From Ewingella americana (lineage in GTDB: Bacteria > Pseudomonadota > Gammaproteobacteria > Enterobacterales > Enterobacteriaceae): a stretch of 64,000 bases of DNA. The notes under the pieces were generated by a model. The model was given only the letters and a program-made list of their open reading frames with translations, did no database searches and was not told the DNA's origin. Positions 19,068 to 27,235 of this stretch are shown here, one piece after another. Numbering within the stretch: the first letter of the stretch is position 1; each line of letters opens with the position of its first letter. The DNA lies in assembly GCF_006438725.1 (NCBI RefSeq), contig NZ_RCZD01000001.1:62001-126000 (forward strand). The letters run 5' to 3'. The translations under genes were made by a program, and so were the position numbers.

Positions 19068-19889
19068 ATGGTACGTAAAATAAAAGTGTCACCAGGGATC
19101 GGAACATCCTCATTGCTCATCCAGCATAGCGAGTTGCTTATCGGTGATATTTTTGTCGATAAACCCGAACTTATTTTTATTCTGCAGGGCTACTCCGTGA
19201 TACGTCATGGCTTGCAGGAAACCCGTGTCAATAGCGGGGAAATGCTGGCAGTCAATAGCGGTCACACCTTAAGCGTCACCAACTCTTTGTCAGACGATGG
19301 CGTGTTCAGTTGTGCCATCATGGAATGGGACACCTCCTTATTCACCGACGTGCGTTTACACGCCCCGCCGTTTGATGGCGCCCTTACCAAGGTTGAGGAT
19401 ATCCGGGTCATTCCGCATATTCCCCCGGCATTTCACCAGTCATTTAATGATACCCACCATTCAATGTTATGGCACAAAAGCCTGCCCCCAACCATTGCCC
19501 GCCACCGCATGATTGAACAGCTATTGTGGTTATCACAGATGGGCATCTGTTATTCCCGTCAGCACAATGAGACCGTCACGCAGCAGGTGCGCGATCTGCT
19601 AGTGAATAATCTGCATAAATCCTTCACGGCGGCAGAAGTGGCGGAGCAGTTGTTGATGAACGAAGTCATGCTGCGCCGTCGTCTGGCGACGGAAAACAGC
19701 GTGCTGCGTAATCTGATGATTGATGTGCGCATGACCCACGCGCTGCGTCTGTTGCAATGCACCGATCTGGCCATTTCCAGTATTGCGCATCAAGTAGGCT
19801 ACGAAAGCAGCTCGCGGTTTGCCGAACGGTTCCGCAAACGTTTCGGTTTCGCCCCGACCTCAATTCGCGGCCATTTGCGCCCGTTATAA
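19068..19889 (+). CDS. AraC/XylS-family transcriptional regulator
   Basis: This 273-residue protein has a C-terminal AraC DNA-binding domain (about 170-273) with two helix-turn-helix units: FTAAEVAEQLLMNEVMLRRRL and LAISSIAHQVGYESSSRFAERFRKRFGFAPTSIR. The N-terminal 150 residues include a cupin-like stretch (VNSGEMLAVNSGHTLSV) and resemble the Rns/VirF/AppY type, so an effector or membrane signal could be sensed there. It is not part of the standard fli cluster, and its target is unknown. It could control neighbouring genes or surface structures (inference). Confidence 0.85.
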   Translation: MVRKIKVSPGIGTSSLLIQHSELLIGDIFVDKPELIFILQGYSVIRHGLQETRVNSGEMLAVNSGHTLSVTNSLSDDGVFSCAIMEWDTSLFTDVRLHAPPFDGALTKVEDIRVIPHIPPAFHQSFNDTHHSMLWHKSLPPTIARHRMIEQLLWLSQMGICYSRQHNETVTQQVRDLLVNNLHKSFTAAEVAEQLLMNEVMLRRRLATENSVLRNLMIDVRMTHALRLLQCTDLAISSIAHQVGYESSSRFAERFRKRFGFAPTSIRGHLRPL

Positions 19890-19994
19890 TGACGTTAATC
19901 ATAGATGGGAAAAGTAAGGACAACGTTAGATCCTCGCGCGCAGGTTGCACTTCTAGATACCGATTGTAAAAATATGACAAATCACACGCATTAA

Positions 19995-20023
19995 TTGATT
20001 ACTAAATGTTAACGCCATAGAAT
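19995..20023 (+). promoter_or_regulatory. Sigma-70 type promoter of the ortT-like gene
   Basis: TTGATT (19995-20000) and TAGAAT (20018-20023) are separated by exactly 17 bases. The predicted start of transcription gives a leader of about 30 bases before the GTG start at 20060. Confidence 0.6.
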
Positions 20024-20059
20024 ACGTCCTGCTTTTTTGCCGTTTTCAGGGGTTATGTT

Positions 20060-20236
20060 GTGCACGTTTGGTGGGAAGTCATTAAAACAATTTATTGGGG
20101 TGGTTTAGCGTTGGCGGTAATTTTTACGCTGCTAGTGAGCCGGGGTACGTTTAAAATCCGCTTGCTGACCTCTGGGATCATCGGGTTTACCTGGCCGATG
20201 AGCTTTCCGGTAGTGCTGCTTTTTTCTCTGTTCTGA
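20060..20236 (+). CDS. ortT: GhoT/OrtT-family small membrane toxin (58 residues)
   Basis: This short gene begins at GTG (20060), seven bases after AGGGG, and encodes 58 residues starting VHVWWEVIKTIYWGG. It has two hydrophobic segments (about 10-27 and 36-57) separated by a basic loop (SRGTFKIRL). The C-terminus TWPMSFPVVLLFSLF is nearly identical to the diagnostic end of E. coli OrtT and GhoT (TWPMS-PVALLFSLF). These proteins damage the inner membrane, lower ATP and slow growth under stress. No GhoS-like antitoxin is visible beside it, so it resembles the orphan OrtT more than GhoT. It has its own promoter. Confidence 0.85.
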   Translation: MHVWWEVIKTIYWGGLALAVIFTLLVSRGTFKIRLLTSGIIGFTWPMSFPVVLLFSLF

Positions 20237-20253
20237 TCTGAATATTTTGGCGT

Positions 20254-20279
20254 AAAAAACCCGGCTCGATGGCCGGGTT
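20254..20279 (-). terminator. Terminator downstream of yqaE
   Basis: The stem AACCCGGC/GCCGGGTT (20258-20265 with 20272-20279) is followed on the minus strand by six T. It may also stop plus-strand readthrough from the ortT-like gene, though the T-run there is poor. Confidence 0.85.
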
Positions 20280-20307
20280 AACTGCACGCTGTGTCGTTGC
20301 GGCGCCG

Positions 20308-20466
20308 TTAATTGCGGGTCTGGATCCAAAAAGCATGGATCAGACCAGGCAGATAGCCACAAAGGGTCAGCAGGATGTTAAGCAAGAACTGCAAGCCCAA
20401 ACCGTTGCCTATCAGCACGCCCAGCGGCGGCATAAGAATCGTAATTAATACTCTCCAAAAACCCAT
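20308..20466 (-). CDS. yqaE: YqaE, Pmp3-family small membrane protein
   Basis: This 52-residue protein begins MGFWRVLITILMPPLGVLIG and ends IHAFWIQTRN. It matches the two-helix Pmp3/UPF0057 family (E. coli YqaE MGFWRIVITIILPPLGVLLG). It is a hydrophobic inner-membrane peptide linked to envelope and osmotic stress in other species; its precise role is not known. AGGAG precedes the ATG, and a strong terminator follows the stop. It is convergent with the ortT-like gene. Confidence 0.92.
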   Translation of the reverse strand: MGFWRVLITILMPPLGVLIGNGLGLQFLLNILLTLCGYLPGLIHAFWIQTRN

Positions 20467-20675
20467 AACACGCTCCTTTTGATGTTTCCCTTCAAGTTAT
20501 TGAAAATTCTGTGACCGGACAATCAGACAATTCGCGAAATCCCCTATTTCACGATAAGTGTTAATGGCAGATACAAAATAAAATGCCGCGTTTTAGTGAA
20601 ACGGGGGGAATAATGGACCCTCTGAAATGTGGCCGTTTTACCGGCCCTCATTTTTCACTGTCACCAGGATTTCCT

Positions 20676-21197
20676 ATGCAAACCAATCCCCCTGAAACAG
20701 CGCCTAAAAAACGCGACCCGTTCCGTTTTCATCATAAACATGCGCATCTCACGCCAACATTTGGTGAAAGCTGGTTCGCCTTGAAGGCCGAGGCGTTTGC
20801 ACGATTCTTTGGCACGCCGCTGTTTCTTGGCGGGCAGACCCTGATTGTTGCGGTGTGGATCGTCGTTAACGTCACCGGCATAGTGAAGTTCGACGTCTAC
20901 CCCTTCATTTTGCTTAACCTCGCCTTTAGTCTGCAGGCGGCATACGCGGCGCCTTTAATCCTGCTGGCGCAAACCCGCCAGGCCGAGCGTGATAAAGCTC
21001 ACTCAGATGCCGACGCGCAACACCGCGAAGAGCTGGCCTTGGCCAACGAGCAGCGTCAGGCGATGGCAGCACAACATGCAGAGCAGATGATTGAACTGCT
21101 CAAACAAAATACTGAGCTGACCAACATGACCAAGCAACTGACTGAACGCATCGAGACACTGACCTTGCAGGTGCATAAGAAAATGCTGGAGTCATAA
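20676..21197 (+). CDS. DUF1003-family membrane protein with C-terminal coiled coil
   Basis: This 173-residue protein has two membrane helices (about 50-70 and 80-105), the DUF1003 signature FILLNLAFSLQAAYAAPLIL followed by AQTRQAERDK, and a long charged C-terminal helix (HREELALANEQRQAMAAQHAEQMIELLKQNTEL) likely to form a coiled coil facing the cytoplasm. Function is unknown. The start was set at 20676 (MQTNPPETAP) after AGGA; an upstream in-frame ATG at 20613 is possible. The leader holds a GGCCG/CGGCC hairpin (20631-20646) followed by ATTTTT, which could act as an attenuator. Confidence 0.8.
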   Translation: MQTNPPETAPKKRDPFRFHHKHAHLTPTFGESWFALKAEAFARFFGTPLFLGGQTLIVAVWIVVNVTGIVKFDVYPFILLNLAFSLQAAYAAPLILLAQTRQAERDKAHSDADAQHREELALANEQRQAMAAQHAEQMIELLKQNTELTNMTKQLTERIETLTLQVHKKMLES

Positions 21198-21310
21198 TCT
21201 TCGCGGTATACCCGGTTGTGACAGCGCGCAGTGCCTGAACATGCTTTGGTCGCTAAAGTGATCAGCGTCACATATTTGCTTTTGTCCCCCATGACCTTCC
21301 CCTCCTGCCC

Positions 21311-21360
21311 TATAATTTAGAGCAACCGAAGCTGGCGCAGCACCTAGCGGTTCGGTTGCT
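21311..21360 (+). promoter_or_regulatory. TATAAT element followed by a perfect 10-bp inverted repeat
   Basis: A consensus -10 TATAAT (21311-21316) is followed by AGCAACCGAA (21321-21330) and its exact complement TTCGGTTGCT (21351-21360). The hairpin would form at the very 5' end of the transcript of the 94-residue gene that follows, either as an operator at the start site or as a protective 5' stem-loop. No clear -35 element is seen. Confidence 0.5.
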
Positions 21361-21391
21361 TGTCCTTCATTATTAAGGAGTAGGAGGAATA

Positions 21392-21676
21392 ATGTCTGAA
21401 TACCATTATTTGCTTCTTGGCGGGAGTCGCCATGGACAGAGACATGTCGATGAATGCCATCAGTTTTCGCTGTATTTCTGGGGAGATAAACGTCTGGGAA
21501 AAGCCCATGCGGATTCAGAAATTTATAGCGTACAAAACGAGCGTTATAGGGTTTGTCCGGAAAAATGTACCGACGGACATTGGTATCTGGTGGGCTATTG
21601 CGGTGTCTGTCAGGAAATACCGGTAGAGGAACTTACCGACTGGATGATCAACAAGAACGTTAAACCCATGATGTGA
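21392..21676 (+). CDS. Hypothetical 94-residue soluble protein
   Basis: A strong ribosome site (AGGAGTAGGAGGAATA) precedes the ATG. The product begins MSEYHYLLLGGSRHGQRHVD and contains five cysteines, including CGVC at about 77-80 and C47/C51/C59-type pairs, so metal or disulfide binding is possible. It has no membrane segment. I do not recognise the family. It has its own promoter-like element and a terminator 45 bases downstream, suggesting an independent single-gene unit. Confidence 0.65.
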   Translation: MSEYHYLLLGGSRHGQRHVDECHQFSLYFWGDKRLGKAHADSEIYSVQNERYRVCPEKCTDGHWYLVGYCGVCQEIPVEELTDWMINKNVKPMM

Positions 21677-21720
21677 TCCACAAAGCGTTGAAATGCTCTC
21701 ACTGAAGTCATGTAAAAAAT

Positions 21721-21741
21721 AACCCCGCCAGTTGCGGGGTT
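21721..21741. terminator. Bidirectional terminator between two convergent small genes
   Basis: The stem AACCCCGC/GCGGGGTT has the loop CAGTT. A-rich sequence lies to the left and T-rich to the right, so it can serve the plus-strand 94-residue gene and the minus-strand gene ending at 21765. Confidence 0.85.
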
Positions 21742-21764
21742 TGTCATTTCTGCAGTTTGAGACA

Positions 21765-22037
21765 CTAGCCGGCCATTCCCTGAATGTTTGCCGCGTGGAA
21801 TTCCACATACCCACCGATCTCGAAATGCCGGTGAGCGGTAGAAACCCGCCCTAAAGGTGAGACGCGGGTGATCTCCCCTTCAAATTCACCGTCCATAATG
21901 CGGCTGATGGTGACATCAAGTTGATAGCTGGAAGGTTCGACACCAACGGGAAAAGTCAGCAACTTCACTTTATCACCGACCTGAAAGCGGTTGAGCATAG
22001 GTAACGGTGCCTGCTCGAAGATATCCTCGTTCATCAT
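21765..22037 (-). CDS. Hypothetical 90-residue protein
   Basis: The product begins with two methionines (MMNEDIFEQAPLP), either of which could start after AAGGAA. The middle (FQVGDKVKLLTFPVGVEPSSYQLDVTISRIMDGEFEGEITRV) looks like a small beta-rich barrel fold of the SH3/CarD kind, but I cannot assign it. No signal or membrane segment. It is divergent from the 66-residue gene at 22120. Confidence 0.6.
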   Translation of the reverse strand: MMNEDIFEQAPLPMLNRFQVGDKVKLLTFPVGVEPSSYQLDVTISRIMDGEFEGEITRVSPLGRVSTAHRHFEIGGYVEFHAANIQGMAG

Positions 22038-22119
22038 ACGTTTCCTTGTTTTTTGGGATGATTAATAAGAGGATAGAACACTTCAACCCTACCCGCCTAA
22101 AAGGTTACAAGGAAATCCC

Positions 22120-22320
22120 ATGATTAAACTCACTCAGCAGCAATGTGTGATCCTCACCGGTTTTACCGGCATTCTCCACGGTGAGTTCGAGTGGTTTCAT
22201 GCCGATTTAGAATCCAGACTTGACCGCGAAGTACAAACCTCCGAACTGGGTTATCCTGAATTTATCGCCGAGTGCAAAGCGCTGTATGAAGAGGACTTCA
22301 ACAATCTGATGCCGGAGTAA
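22120..22320 (+). CDS. Hypothetical 66-residue acidic protein, phage-protein-like
   Basis: Begins MIKLTQQQCVILTGFTGILHGEF and continues as a short helical acidic protein with WFHADLESRLDREVQTSELGYPEF. Small proteins with the same arrangement (LT-x-Q-x-x-VLTG-x-TG, FH-x-D-x-E-x-RL-x-R) are common in tailed phages and enterobacterial chromosomes. The function is unknown. AAGGAA precedes the start at good spacing. Confidence 0.6.
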   Translation: MIKLTQQQCVILTGFTGILHGEFEWFHADLESRLDREVQTSELGYPEFIAECKALYEEDFNNLMPE

Positions 22321-22550
22321 GCGCCCTACACCTGCATATTCATGCATGTGCAGCCGGGTGACGATAGGATGGGTTGAGTTACGGAAAGCATTAAAAATTC
22401 TTGTATACTGGTTTTTTTGGGCATTGTGAGCGCTAAGCCAATTCCCATCAAGACAGCAGCCAGTGCCGTGAGTGGCGGCTGGTTTATGGGGCTGTATCAC
22501 AGGGTGTGGACTGACAGTCCTCTCATCATAAATAGTAGAGTAGTCACTTA

Positions 22551-22649
22551 ATGAAAATGAAATTCATACCGCCAGTTATCGTACTGGCCGGTGCTGTAGG
22601 CTTTATGGTGTGGTTCTTTGCAAGTGGCGCTGCGATGCCTGGTGGGTGA
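22551..22649 (+). CDS. yoaK: YoaK-like 32-residue membrane protein
   Basis: This short frame encodes MKMKFIPPVIVLAGAVGFMV followed by WFFASGAAMPGG. It has the same length and layout as E. coli YoaK (recalled as MRIGIIFPVVIFITAVVFLA...GGYAAPGA): a short basic start, one membrane helix, an aromatic WFF and a Pro-Gly end. The upstream ribosome site is weak (TAGAG). The family's function is unknown. It is preceded by a TATACT element (22404) and a CAGCC/GGCTG hairpin in the leader. Confidence 0.65.
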   Translation: MKMKFIPPVIVLAGAVGFMVWFFASGAAMPGG

Positions 22650-22940
22650 AGAGACGTTCGCGTGATGAAGAATAAAATGAGGTTACTGTGGGAGCTACCG
22701 TTTACATCGCTGAAGATAGTTACGACATAGACAGTTATACCTGCCTACTCTCGCCCGCCCACACTGCGTTTTTTTTTGCTCAGCCTAACCTTCCACCTCA
22801 TGGTTCAAACATGACCACTTATGTACGGCTATCTTCCTGATGGGAAATAATTTATGGCGCTATTATTTCAGCGTTCTATCCCATCCAAAGCACGAACGAA
22901 TAAATTAAATTTTTGCCCGCCATTGTGCGGGCTTTTTTTT
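22650..22940 (+). ncRNA. Possible structured RNA ending in a strong terminator
   Basis: Between the YoaK-like gene and fliE no convincing protein is seen in 22650-23098 (only a 21-codon frame at 22662). The stretch holds two folded parts: a long inverted repeat GATGGGA-AATAAT ... ATTATT ... TCCCATC (about 22838-22885), then GCCCGC-CATTGT-GCGGGC followed by eight T (22915-22940). Hairpin plus terminator is the layout of a small RNA, but I see no convincing promoter, and it could be the 3' end of the yoaK message. Confidence 0.35.
22915..22940 (+). terminator. Intrinsic terminator
   Basis: GCCCGC (22915-22920) pairs with GCGGGC (22927-22932) and is followed by eight T. It ends whatever transcript comes from the yoaK side. 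Confidence 0.88.
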
Positions 22941-23098
22941 AAAGAGCGACATATCAGTCAATCGGCAACCTGATGCAACGTCCGCTTGTATTCATCGTCG
23001 CTCACTGGTTGCTGCTTCCTCTCGGTGTGTTTGCCCCGTTATGCCCCGCATAACAACGAAGAAACAAATTTACTTTATCTCTCAGTAAGTTAACTCAC

Positions 23099-23413
23099 CT
23101 ACACCTGCATATTCATCACATCTTGATAAGCAGCCACCAGTTTATTGCGCACCTGAATACCCAGTTGCAGCGAGATGCCTGATTTTTGCATATCCACCAT
23201 CACATCGTTGAGACCGACACCGGGCACACCCAGCTCAAATTTCTCTGACTGCAATTTGGCGGTGTTTTGCGTCTCACTGATCTTGCCTAATGCCGCTTTC
23301 ATTTCACTGGCAAAACCCGCTTCTTGTAACGGTTCGACCGGTTGCTTCATGCCAGCCTGCAACGACGTGGCCTGTAATTGCTGCAAAACACTCTCAATAC
23401 CTTGAATTGCCAT
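23099..23413 (-). CDS. fliE: FliE, MS-ring/rod junction protein
   Basis: This 104-residue protein joins the FliF ring to the rod. The conserved end [37 protein letters not shown] is diagnostic. The start at 23413 (MAIQGIES) follows GAGGA. The gene stands alone and diverges from fliF. Confidence 0.95.
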   Translation of the reverse strand: MAIQGIESVLQQLQATSLQAGMKQPVEPLQEAGFASEMKAALGKISETQNTAKLQSEKFELGVPGVGLNDVMVDMQKSGISLQLGIQVRNKLVAAYQDVMNMQV

Positions 23414-23569
23414 AAATTCCTCAGTTTTAGCTGCCGTAATGATGTCGTCGAAAGCCCTTCTCCGATCCACAGGACGTCACCCTATCACATAGGATTTTCC
23501 CTAAACGCGCTAATTGACCCCAAAAAACATGGCTTATCGACCCATTAACTTTGCATAAGGAGGCAAATA

Positions 23570-23632
23570 ATGGCTTACCTGAAAAATCAGGTTCCTCTTG
23601 TGTTGCCTGAGGGGAACGAAAAAAAAATTTAA
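23570..23632 (+). CDS. Candidate 20-codon leader peptide upstream of fliF
   Basis: A near-consensus ribosome site AAGGAGG stands six bases before an ATG that opens a 20-codon frame (MAYLKNQVPLVLPEGNEKKI) ending in TAA. A small hairpin ACCTGA-AAAA-TCAGGT lies inside it. There is no similarity I can name. It could be a regulatory leader for fliF, or a chance frame in the 333-bp fliE-fliF gap, which otherwise holds two direct repeats but no gene. Confidence 0.3.
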   Translation: MAYLKNQVPLVLPEGNEKKI

Positions 23633-23680
23633 CGCCTGTTTGTTTACCCCTACAGGTTTGCGCATCTGGGAGTCTGTTTT

Positions 23681-23707
23681 GTTACGACACAATCGGTTAC
23701 GACACAA
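23681..23707. repeat. Direct repeat GTTACGACACAA x2 upstream of fliF
   Basis: Two identical 12-mers start at 23681 and 23696, 15 bp apart, 40 bases before the fliF start. Spaced identical half-sites in the fliE-fliF control region suggest a regulator site, but the binder is unknown. Confidence 0.45.
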
Positions 23708-23746
23708 CACGAATATTGCCGTTCAGCCGCTGAATAGGGATTTGCT

Positions 23747-25465
23747 ATGAGCTCCGCAATAGCCGGCGCTGACAATTCTGAAAAAGGATTGACTGCGTTT
23801 ATTAATCGACTGCGCGCTAACCCTAAAATCCCCATCGCCTTTGCTGCTGCCGCTGCATTGGCGATTGTCGTTGTAATGATGCTGTGGGCTAAGAACCCAA
23901 CCTATCGCGTACTGTTCAGCAATATCAATGATAAGGACGGTGGAGCCATCGTCACGCAGCTGACGCAAATGAACATCCCTTATCAGTTCTCTGATAACGG
24001 CGGTGCCATCCTTATTCCTGCCGATAAAGTGTATGAAACCCGCTTGAAACTGGCCTCGGCCGGTCTGCCAAAAGGCGGTGCGGTGGGCTTCGAACTGATG
24101 GACCAGGAAAAGTTCGGCATCAGTCAGTTCAGCGAACAGATTAACTACCAGCGCGCACTGGAAGGTGAACTCTCCCGCACGATTGAAACTCTCGGCCCGG
24201 TACAAACAGCCCGCGTCCATCTGGCGATCCCAAAACCTTCGCTGTTCGTGCGCGAACAGAAAAACCCGTCCGCCTCCGTCACCCTAAACTTGCAGTCTGG
24301 CCGCGCGCTGGATGATGGCCAAATCAACGCCATCGTTTATATGGTGTCGAGCAGCGTCTCCGGGCTGCCGCCGGCTAACGTCACCGTGGTCGATCAAAGC
24401 GGTCATCTGCTGACTCAGTCTGATAATAATGGCCGTGACCTGAATGCCGCCCAGTTGAAGTTTGCTAATGAAGTCGAAGGCCGTCTGCAACGCCGCATTG
24501 AAGCCATTCTTCAGCCGGTGGTCGGTAACGGCAATATCCATGCGCAAATTACCGCGCAGATTGACTACGCCGTCCGCGAGCAGACTGACGAGAATTATCA
24601 GCCGAACGGCACACCTGATAAAGCCGCCGTGCGTTCACGCCAGTTGAGCACCAACGATCAGATTGGCGGTTCAGGCGTCGGCGGCGTACCGGGTGCACTC
24701 AGCAATCAGCCCACTGCACCGGCGACCGCGCCGATTAACAATCAGGCCACTAACGTTAACAACCCAAATGCGGCAGCCGGTAATCAGCAGGTCAATGGCC
24801 AGAATACCGCCAACAGCCGCACGGCAGCGCCAAGCGGGCCGAGCAGCAATCGTCATGACGAAACCACCAACTACGAACTTGACCGCACGATCACTCACAC
24901 TCAGCACAGCGCCGGAGCCATACAGCGCCTGTCGGCAGCCGTGGTGGTTAACTATCAGCCGGGTGTAGACGGGAAAGCCAAACCGCTGACCGATGAGCAA
25001 TTGAAACAAGTTGATTCACTGGTACGCGAAGCCATGGGCTTCTCCGCCGATCGTGGTGACACACTGAACGTAGTGAACACACCGTTTAACGAAACCGTCG
25101 ATGACACCGCCGCCCTGCCATTCTGGAAATCACCGGCCTTCTTCGACCAGTTATTGAACGCCGGTCGCTGGTTGCTGGTACTGATTGTTGCCTGGCTGTT
25201 GTGGCGCAAACTGGTACGCCCTCTGGTGCAGAAACAGCAGTCCACGCGTGAAGCTGAGATAGCTGCCAATGTGGCCGCCGCCGCGCCGCCGTCAGACGGA
25301 GGCGCAGCCGTCAAACTCACCAATGATGAGCTGGCGAAACGTAAACGATCACAACAACGTGTCAGTGTCGAAGTGCAGACCCAACGTGTTCAGGAGCTGG
25401 CCGATAAAGATCCACGTATCGTCGCCCTGGTTATCCGCCAATGGATGAGTACCGAACAACCATGA
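23747..25465 (+). CDS. fliF: FliF, flagellar MS-ring protein
   Basis: This 572-residue protein forms the membrane and supramembrane ring that houses the rotor. It has two membrane helices (about 27-46 and 462-482, [16 protein letters not shown]), periplasmic ring-building motifs between them ([37 protein letters not shown]) and a C-terminal cytoplasmic tail that binds FliG ([20 protein letters not shown]). The periplasmic insert around 310-375 is unusually rich in Asn, Ala and Pro. Its stop overlaps the fliG start (ATGA). Confidence 0.96.
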   Translation: MSSAIAGADNSEKGLTAFINRLRANPKIPIAFAAAAALAIVVVMMLWAKNPTYRVLFSNINDKDGGAIVTQLTQMNIPYQFSDNGGAILIPADKVYETRLKLASAGLPKGGAVGFELMDQEKFGISQFSEQINYQRALEGELSRTIETLGPVQTARVHLAIPKPSLFVREQKNPSASVTLNLQSGRALDDGQINAIVYMVSSSVSGLPPANVTVVDQSGHLLTQSDNNGRDLNAAQLKFANEVEGRLQRRIEAILQPVVGNGNIHAQITAQIDYAVREQTDENYQPNGTPDKAAVRSRQLSTNDQIGGSGVGGVPGALSNQPTAPATAPINNQATNVNNPNAAAGNQQVNGQNTANSRTAAPSGPSSNRHDETTNYELDRTITHTQHSAGAIQRLSAAVVVNYQPGVDGKAKPLTDEQLKQVDSLVREAMGFSADRGDTLNVVNTPFNETVDDTAALPFWKSPAFFDQLLNAGRWLLVLIVAWLLWRKLVRPLVQKQQSTREAEIAANVAAAAPPSDGGAAVKLTNDELAKRKRSQQRVSVEVQTQRVQELADKDPRIVALVIRQWMSTEQP

Positions 25466-26454
25466 CTATGACTGGAACTGAAAAAAGCGCCATCCTGATG
25501 GTCACGCTGGGTGAAGACCGCGCGGTGGAGGTGTTTAAACACCTCAACCCGCGCGAGGTTCAGCAAATCAGCGGCGCGATGGCCAATATCCATCAGATTT
25601 CCAACAAACAGCTGAGCGAAGTGCTGGGCGAGTTTGAGGATGAATCCGAGCAGTACGCGGCGCTGAGCGTCAACACCAGCGAATACCTGCGTTCAGTGCT
25701 GACCAAAGCGCTGGGCGAAGAGCGTGCTGCCAGCTTGCTGGAAGATATCCTCGAGTCGCGTGAAACCACCAGCGGCATGGAAACGCTCAACTTTATGGAA
25801 CCGGTGATTGCAGCCGACCTTATCCGCGACGAGCATCCGCAGATCATCGCCACCATCCTCGTGCATCTCAAACGCGGTCAGGCTGCCGATATTCTGGCCC
25901 TGTTCGACGAACGTCAGCGCAACGACGTCATGCTGCGTATCGCCACCTTTGGGGGCGTTCAGCCAGCGGCGCTGGCGGAACTGACCGAAGTGCTTAATAA
26001 CCTGCTCGACGGCCAAAACCTCAAGCGCGCGAAGATGGGCGGTGTTCGTACTGCGGCCGAGATCATCAACCTGATGAAAACCCAGCAGGAAGAAGCGGTT
26101 ATCGAAGCCATGCGCGGATACGACGGCGAACTGGCACAGAAAATCATCGACGAGATGTTCCTGTTCGAAAACCTGGTCGATGTCGACGATCGCAGTATCC
26201 AGCGCCTGTTGCAGGAAATCGAAGGCGAAGCGCTGCTTATTGCACTGAAAGGCGCCGAAGCGCCGCTGCGCGAGAAGTTCCTGCGCAACATGTCTCAACG
26301 TGCCGCCGATATCCTGCGCGACGATTTGGCCAACCGTGGCCCGATGCGTATGTCTCTGGTGGAAAACGAACAGAAAGCCATCCTGCAAACCGTGCGTCGC
26401 CTGGCCGAGTCTGGCGAGATGATGATTGGCGGAGGCGAGGATTCCTATGTCTGA
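25462..26454 (+). CDS. fliG: FliG, flagellar motor switch protein (torque-generating)
   Basis: This 330-residue rotor protein couples FliF to FliM and contacts MotA. The middle-domain EHPQ motif ([16 protein letters not shown]) and the C-terminal charged torque helix ([20 protein letters not shown]) are intact. The start at 25462 overlaps the fliF stop by four bases; the longer frame from 25441 lies inside fliF. It is close to E. coli FliG in sequence and length. Confidence 0.96.
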   Translation: MTMTGTEKSAILMVTLGEDRAVEVFKHLNPREVQQISGAMANIHQISNKQLSEVLGEFEDESEQYAALSVNTSEYLRSVLTKALGEERAASLLEDILESRETTSGMETLNFMEPVIAADLIRDEHPQIIATILVHLKRGQAADILALFDERQRNDVMLRIATFGGVQPAALAELTEVLNNLLDGQNLKRAKMGGVRTAAEIINLMKTQQEEAVIEAMRGYDGELAQKIIDEMFLFENLVDVDDRSIQRLLQEIEGEALLIALKGAEAPLREKFLRNMSQRAADILRDDLANRGPMRMSLVENEQKAILQTVRRLAESGEMMIGGGEDSYV

Positions 26455-27235
26455 TGCCCTGACGCCACAAGATAAACCGGCTGAGCCGAAGAAAAGCACG
26501 GCAGAGAAAAAGACCGAGATGCTCAATGCGCTGCCGTGGCAGCCGTGGAAACTCAATGACCTGAATACTCCGGCGTTCTCGAATAAAGGAACGAGCGCGA
26601 TAGAACCGCTGTTCGCCGAAGAAGATGAAGCGCAAGATAATGACGGTCTGACGCAGGCGCCGGTTGACCAAAATGAGCTGATGCGTCTGCAAATGCAGGC
26701 TCAGCAACAAGGTCACCAGCAAGGTTATGACGCAGGACAACAGCAAGGCTATCAGGCCGGTTTTCAGGCTGGACAAGAAGCCGGGCAGTTGCAGGGCGTG
26801 CAGGAAGCCCAGCAGCAGCAGGCGGTTCTGACCGAGCACTGGCAACAGATGGTGACCGACTTCCAGCAAACATTGGATGCGCTGGACAGCGTGATCGCGT
26901 CACGGTTGATGCAGATGGCACTGACGGCGGCGAAACAGGTACTGGGCCAACCGCCAATTTGCGACGGTTCAGCCCTGCTCAATCAAATTCAGCAATTAAT
27001 ACAGCAGGAGCCCATGTTCAAAGGCAAACCGCAGTTGCGGGTCAATCCGGCCGATTTCGACCGGGTTGAACAGCAATTGGGTGTCACTTTAAGCCTGCAC
27101 GGCTGGCGACTGCTGGCTGACAGCCAGATCCACAGCGGTGGCTGTAAAGTCAGCGCGGAAGATGGCGATATGGACGCCTCGCTGGCGACCCGCTGGCACG
27201 AACTGTGCCGCCTTGCTGCACCGGGATCACTCTGA
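26447..27235 (+). CDS. fliH: FliH, negative regulator/stator of the export ATPase
   Basis: This 262-residue protein, longer than the 228 of E. coli, is extended at the N-terminus. It has the family's Gly-repeat helix ([18 protein letters not shown], about residues 100-117) and the FliI-binding C-terminal domain ([26 protein letters not shown]). It forms the dimeric peripheral stalk holding FliI at the export gate. The start at 26447 overlaps the end of fliG by eight bases. Confidence 0.94.
   Translation: MSDALTPQDKPAEPKKSTAEKKTEMLNALPWQPWKLNDLNTPAFSNKGTSAIEPLFAEEDEAQDNDGLTQAPVDQNELMRLQMQAQQQGHQQGYDAGQQQGYQAGFQAGQEAGQLQGVQEAQQQQAVLTEHWQQMVTDFQQTLDALDSVIASRLMQMALTAAKQVLGQPPICDGSALLNQIQQLIQQEPMFKGKPQLRVNPADFDRVEQQLGVTLSLHGWRLLADSQIHSGGCKVSAEDGDMDASLATRWHELCRLAAPGSL

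Noticed and set aside
20570-20675. Metal or small-molecule riboswitch before the DUF1003 gene
   Set aside because: Only one short hairpin with a T-rich tail is visible; no known riboswitch core was recognised.
22662-22730. 21-codon frame (MKNKMRLLWELPFTSLKIVTT) after the YoaK-like gene
   Set aside because: No ribosome site of quality and no recognised relative; kept only as a remark in the ncRNA entry.
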